The position numbers and the translations under genes were made by a program. Below, piece by piece: positions 17,572 to 20,351 of a DNA stretch of 20,351 nucleotides; within the stretch, counting starts at the first letter, position 1; every line of letters begins with the position of its first letter. Under the pieces are notes generated by a model. It did no database searches. It saw only the letters and a program-made list of their open reading frames with translations, and was not told the origin of the DNA. The DNA is taken from NCBI GenBank assembly GCA_003427395.1, contig BFEA01000068.1:2576985-2597335 (forward strand), in the 5' to 3' direction. The stretch comes from Chara braunii. Lineage: Eukaryota; Streptophyta; Charophyceae; Charales; Characeae.

Positions 17572-19152
17572 ATGGCAGACCAGTACCGTAGGCGGCCTTT
17601 GCTGCTGCTCGCCGTTGTGTTGCTGCTTGCCGTTGTCGTCTTCCATATTTGCTGCCTCGTGCGCGTTCCAGGAAGGAAACAGACGCGGCGAACGTCGAAG
17701 ATGGCCAGGAAAATGGAGAGGGTACAGACGAGGACCACGTTGTCCGTTGGGGCTGCGGGGTCGTCACGTCAGCGCTGCAGAAGTGCAGAAGTAGTCAGGC
17801 GGCCGTACGACCCCGCACTGTACAACCACCTGCCGTCCCACGAGATACCGTTGCCTCCAAGTGACGATGACGGCGACGACCCTCGATGTTCTACCCTTCC
17901 TCTGGGCAGCGGTTCGACTCAGGATTGGATGGGGAGCCAGCTGCACAGGTAGGCATCGACGTCGACATACACTGATCTGCTGGAGGGGCGTACCCCGGCT
18001 GGTTATGACCCAGGACTGGTGGATTTCAGCTTCGGATTGAGGTCCAGGAGTGCCGAGGAGGTGACGCGCACCGTTATCGTGCACCCAGCTTCGGGCACCA
18101 CCCACACACCGGCTCCAGTGACAACGTGGACTGGCGGATCAGTTCCGTGTAGAACGACGACGGCAGGTGGCACAGTGGACGGACGACGCCCAAACGAAGA
18201 GTGGTCAGCAACGGAGGTCGCTGGTCGAAAGTTTGGGGATGATCATCGGCGACAATCGCGTTAAGCGAGCACGACCGGCATAATGAGAGGGGTGGCGAAT
18301 ATTACCGGGGGGGCGGACGATATATTAGGCGATGAAGATGGTGCAGTTGCGGAGGATTGCGAGGTGGACGACGGGGCCGGTAAGGACGACGAGGAGGACG
18401 ACGAGGAGATGGAGATTCATCCAGTAGGGAGAAAGCGGGGAGGGTCGAGGGCCGCAAAAAAGTTGTCGGAAACGCGCACGGGGCGGAAGGGGAAGAACGG
18501 TGTGGAAGATGCGTCGGCTGGCGAGGGATCAAAAAGCCAGGATTTTTTGACCGTGGAGCACATGATTGCTCTTATCCGGGCAAAAAGAGACCAGGATTCG
18601 CATCTTGCCGGCCTCGCACACACCACGGGAAGAATGAAGACGAAGACATGGAAGTGGGACGACGTGGAGAAGAGGCTGGTGCACATGGGGGTCACGAGTA
18701 GAAAGGCCGTCGATTGTGGGAAGAAATGGGACAACCTGTACCAGCAATTCAAAATTGTGCACAAGTTTATGGGAGAATCGGGGAAGCCAAATTTCTTCAC
18801 ACTAATGCCAGGCGAGAGGAAGGAGCGGGGGTTCGATTTCTGGATGGATGAGCGTGTATATTCGGAGATGGCAGCGATGACTAGGAGCGATCACACCATA
18901 CACCCCACCAATCTTGCCGACACTGGTGCGACTGGAGGTGTTCAAATGCCCGGCCCACGCGGAGGTCGGAATGAATCCGGCGGTAGTGAGGGGGGCGGGG
19001 ATGGACAGGACGACGATCAGGGGTCCACGAGGGATTCTATCAGCTCGTGTGAGTATGCCCTGAGACCACCTCCGGAGGTGGTCTCAGAAAGGGTACGCCC
19101 GCGGCCCCACAGGCCGCTGACAGAAGGGTCACGGTTTGAGGCATTTCGGTAG
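17572..19152 (+). pseudogene. trihelix (Myb/SANT-like) transposon protein
   Basis: One frame of 526 codons runs from ATG 17572 to TAG 19150-19152, broken by TAG at 17950-17952 (codon 127) and TAA at 18262-18264 (codon 231). The sequence between them still reads as protein (YTDLLEGRTPAGYDPGLVDF). The N-terminus has MADQY, a hydrophobic segment (RPLLLLAVVLLLAVVVFHIC) and basic residues; the same start exists in the left copy. From 18283 an uninterrupted 289-codon frame encodes an acidic stretch, a Lys/Arg-rich nuclear-localisation-like region, then the trihelix domain (its residues about 88-162: MIALIRAKRDQ, TWKWDDVEKRLVHMGV, CGKKWDNLYQQFKIVHKF) and FDFWMDERVYSEM. The first helix lacks its usual Trp. 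Downstream is a Gly/Asp-rich tail. It would bind DNA in the nucleus. A shorter gene starting at 18283 might still be expressed. Confidence 0.65.
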
Positions 19153-19234
19153 CGAGCCTCTCCAGTGTGACCCGAAAAATGACTCAAATTTTGGGATTTT
19201 GGGTCTTTTGGTCCTCATGTGAGTATGCCCTGAG
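19048..19234 (+). repeat. direct repeats flanking a 28-bp palindrome
   Basis: CTCRTGTGAGTATGCCCTGA then G occurs with its 17-base core at 19048-19064 and 19218-19234. Between them, starting inside the first copy, CTGAGACCACCTCC (19060-19073) and GGAGGTGGTCTCAG (19074-19087) form a perfect palindrome, and GCGGCC / GGCCGC (about 19099-19115) another. Each repeat also contains a donor-like GTGAGT. This looks like a 170-bp insertion or duplication at the 3' end of the trihelix frame. Confidence 0.65.
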
Positions 19235-19890
19235 GGGCGGTGTTTGTATAGAAGCCTTCTAAGCACTATAAATCTATCCGTCCATTTGGCCATGACCAAA
19301 AACCTTGCCCCTCGACAGCTTTTGTGGCAAAGGGGGGTAACCTGTCCACCGCGGACTTTCGAATTTGTTCTGACAGCTGTTGCGAGCCTCTACATCATCA
19401 TTGAGCACTACTTCATTTTTCATTTCTATTTGTATTTTCTACACACGACTCCATTTTTTTTTTGTTTTTTCTTTAAGCCCAACCAATTCAGTTACCTGTC
19501 AAATCTGGACAGGACGGCCTTTCAGGCCTTTTTTTATTGTCATTATAGTATTACGGGGAACCCCGTAGCAGCACATCCGTGCTCAGGCCTCCAACGACTC
19601 CATTTTTCATTTCTATGGTCCTGGACACGCGAAGAGAGAAAGAAAAAAAGAAAAAAAAAACGCTGTGTAAGGGCCTCGTCGGAATGTGCAAAATGGAGCA
19701 TTCATCTTCCGGAAAACCACTGGAAGATCCGGCCGCCATAGGTTCTGTCTTTTTCACATTACGTGAGGCGATGCCCTAAATAAGGTCGTCCTGATTGAAA
19801 ATTCCAAAATAAAACAAGGAATGTTGTTTTTTGTTTTTTCTCTTTTCCTTTTTTTTTTTTTTTATATATATCTACCGTCCCGCAAACAGG
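19235..19890. other. no gene seen; short duplications
   Basis: A 20-base string ACTTCATTTTTCATTTCTAT (19410-19429) recurs with one change at 19597-19616. CCTGTC/GACAGG (about 19496-19513) and ACGGGGAACCCCGT (near 19553) are short inverted repeats. The + open frame across it is Phe-rich and unconvincing. Confidence 0.45.
19322..19385 (+). promoter_or_regulatory. block shared with the U2 upstream region
   Basis: TTGTGGCAAAGGGGGGTAAC then C, followed 28-29 bases later by TCTGACAGCTGTTG, matches 6033-6095 (TGTGGCAAAGGGCGGGGGTA then ACC; TCTGACAGCCGT) in order and spacing. In the U2 locus this block lies where an snRNA promoter should be. No recognised snRNA follows here; the sequence from about 19400 does not resemble U1, U2, U4, U5 or U6 starts. 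A promoter role is inferred. Confidence 0.35.
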
Positions 19891-20091
19891 AAAAAAAAGA
19901 CGACACACCCAAGAGCATAGCTCAGTGGGTACATCCATGAACTGTTGAAATACAGACCAGGTGCTGTGTTCGAATCCAGATGATGAAACGTGACGAGTAA
20001 AACCAAATACTAATGAATTGCTTGGGGCCGGTCTAATATCTCAAGGCCGTCGCCCTTTCGAAAAAAAAAAAAAAAAAAAAAAAGACGACAC
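19891..20091 (+). mobile_element. tRNA-derived SINE with target duplication
   Basis: The 16-bp string AAAAAAAAGACGACAC is present at 19891-19906 and again at 20076-20091. The insert (19907-20075) begins ACCCAAGAGCATAGCTCAGT and has a pol III A box TAGCTCAGTGG (19918-19928) and B box GTTCGAATC (19968-19976), spaced as in a tRNA. It continues with an unrelated tail (to CGCCCTTTCG) and ends in poly(A) (20061-20083, merging with the duplication). The head is most like a tRNA-Phe-type sequence, with CTGT-TGAAAT-ACAG where the anticodon arm would be, but the D and T stems do not pair, so it is a SINE and not a tRNA gene. A-run target choice fits priming by L1-type machinery. The perfect duplication suggests recent insertion. 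Confidence 0.85.
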
Positions 20092-20264
20092 GACGCCGGC
20101 CAACTATCGCCATAGATCACAAGGTCAGCCTGGTGGCTGGCCAGTAGACTTTCCGTGTGGAGACAGCAATGATCACTGGGCATCCTTTATTTATTTTTTT
20201 TTGTTGATGACTGGGCATTGTACAGCATTGGTCACATGAGCTGGTACGTCGACGGTCGACGACT

Positions 20265-20296
20265 GGGCTCAACACGCACACCCACACACACACACA
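20265..20296 (+). repeat. CA-rich microsatellite
   Basis: CACGCACACCCACACACACA and on, directly 5' of the degenerate hammerhead-like motif. Confidence 0.8.
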
Positions 20297-20337
20297 GATG
20301 AGTCGGTGAAAGTTACACGAAACAGTCTGGCGCAGTC
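20296..20337 (+). ncRNA. degenerate relative of the hammerhead-like motif
   Basis: From GATGAGTCGGTGAAA (20297-20311) through ACGAAACAGT to CGCAG it aligns without gaps to 7456-7496, with about 33 of 41 bases the same. The core is damaged: CTGATGA has become CAGATGA, stem II no longer pairs (GTCGG against TACAC), and the GTC triplet reads GGC. It is a dead copy but shows that the motif belongs to a repeat family. Confidence 0.5.
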
Positions 20338-20351
20338 ATGCGTTTTTTGAG

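Larger units (their letters stand above)
16955..19152 (+). mobile_element. right DNA-transposon copy (PIF/Harbinger-like)
   Basis: It starts after TTA (16952-16954) with GGGCGTCGTTCGACACTCCT then CGGGGA; TTA plus a G-rich terminus is the usual PIF/Harbinger pattern, whose autonomous members carry a Myb/SANT-like protein and a transposase. Subterminal CCTCGG/CCGAGG motifs occur at least eight times up to 17142, with two large palindromes. The body carries a broken trihelix frame. No transposase gene and no matching far terminus were found before the window ends, so the right limit given is only the end of coding sequence. It is collinear with the inverted copy at 5110-5841. Confidence 0.55.

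Noticed and set aside
17948-18266. An intron removing both stops of the trihelix frame
   Set aside because: CAG|GTAGGC resembles a donor, but the intervening sequence reads as protein in the same frame and the acceptor tried (TTAAG) leaves the frame out of phase.
19765-19780. GCGATGCCCTAA as the far terminus of the right transposon copy
   Set aside because: Only a few bases match the complement of the 16955 terminus, and the flanking TAA does not give a direct TTA duplication.
19911-19985. A functional tRNA gene
   Set aside because: A and B boxes are present, but the D and T stems do not pair and the segment sits inside a poly(A)-tailed insertion with target duplication.
1-20351. CRISPR arrays, operons or ribosome binding sites
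   Set aside because: No evenly spaced repeat-spacer structure or prokaryotic gene arrangement; the window is eukaryotic in character.

Overview
This window looks like repeat-rich nuclear DNA of a green plant or streptophyte alga. The evidence is a spliceosomal U2-like snRNA, CCCTAAA-type telomere-like motifs, an L1-like LINE, a tRNA-headed SINE with a poly(A) tail, and a trihelix (Myb/SANT-like) DNA-binding protein of the plant type. A charophyte such as Chara is a plausible source, but that is inference from repeat style and was not tested. There are no operons, prokaryotic signals or CRISPR arrays. Most long open frames are chance frames in GC-rich or low-complexity DNA. The real coding sequence is almost all decayed mobile-element protein.

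Layout. 1-707: two short coding-looking pieces on +, one bounded by good splice signals; product not recognised. 903-960: a 29-bp tandem duplication. 1284-2551 (-): a decayed retroelement Gag-like frame with stops and a frameshift, preceded on its own strand by a leader with telomere-like motifs (2735-2830). 2880-3840: AT-rich microsatellites, a four-copy hairpin module, then a purine-rich tract. 3840-5000: GC-rich repeats and palindromes. 5110-5841 (-): remnant of a DNA transposon end. A second, longer copy lies in opposite orientation from 16955. 6055-6345: U2-like snRNA gene behind a duplicated 36-bp block. 7454-7490: a hammerhead-ribozyme-like core, with a mutated relative at 20296-20337. 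7687-9759: minisatellites, a retrocopy 3' end on -, and a 26-bp inverted repeat.

9823-16370 (-): an L1-like LINE with ORF1, then an ORF2 that overlaps it by 17 nt and carries endonuclease, reverse transcriptase and a C-terminal Cys/His segment. It is dead: several frameshifts and stops, and the RT YADD site is lost. 16275-16954: AT-rich, then a GA/TC-rich stretch. 16955 onward (+): a PIF/Harbinger-like terminus (TTA then GGGCG...) with dense CCTCGG/CCGAGG subterminal repeats and large palindromes, followed by one 526-codon frame (17572-19152) broken by two in-frame stops, whose 3' half is a trihelix protein. 19907-20075: an intact SINE insertion with a 16-bp target duplication.

How it fits together. 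The two transposon copies (about 730 bp shared, same internal spacing, same hydrophobic N-terminal peptide) bracket an 11-kb block holding the U2-like gene, the ribozyme-like motif and the LINE. The LINE family is a plausible source of machinery for the SINE and the poly(A) retrocopy. The most notable leads are the hammerhead-like pair, the paired transposon termini with conserved palindromes, the U2 variant with compensatory stem changes, and a promoter-like block shared between the U2 upstream region and 19322-19385.
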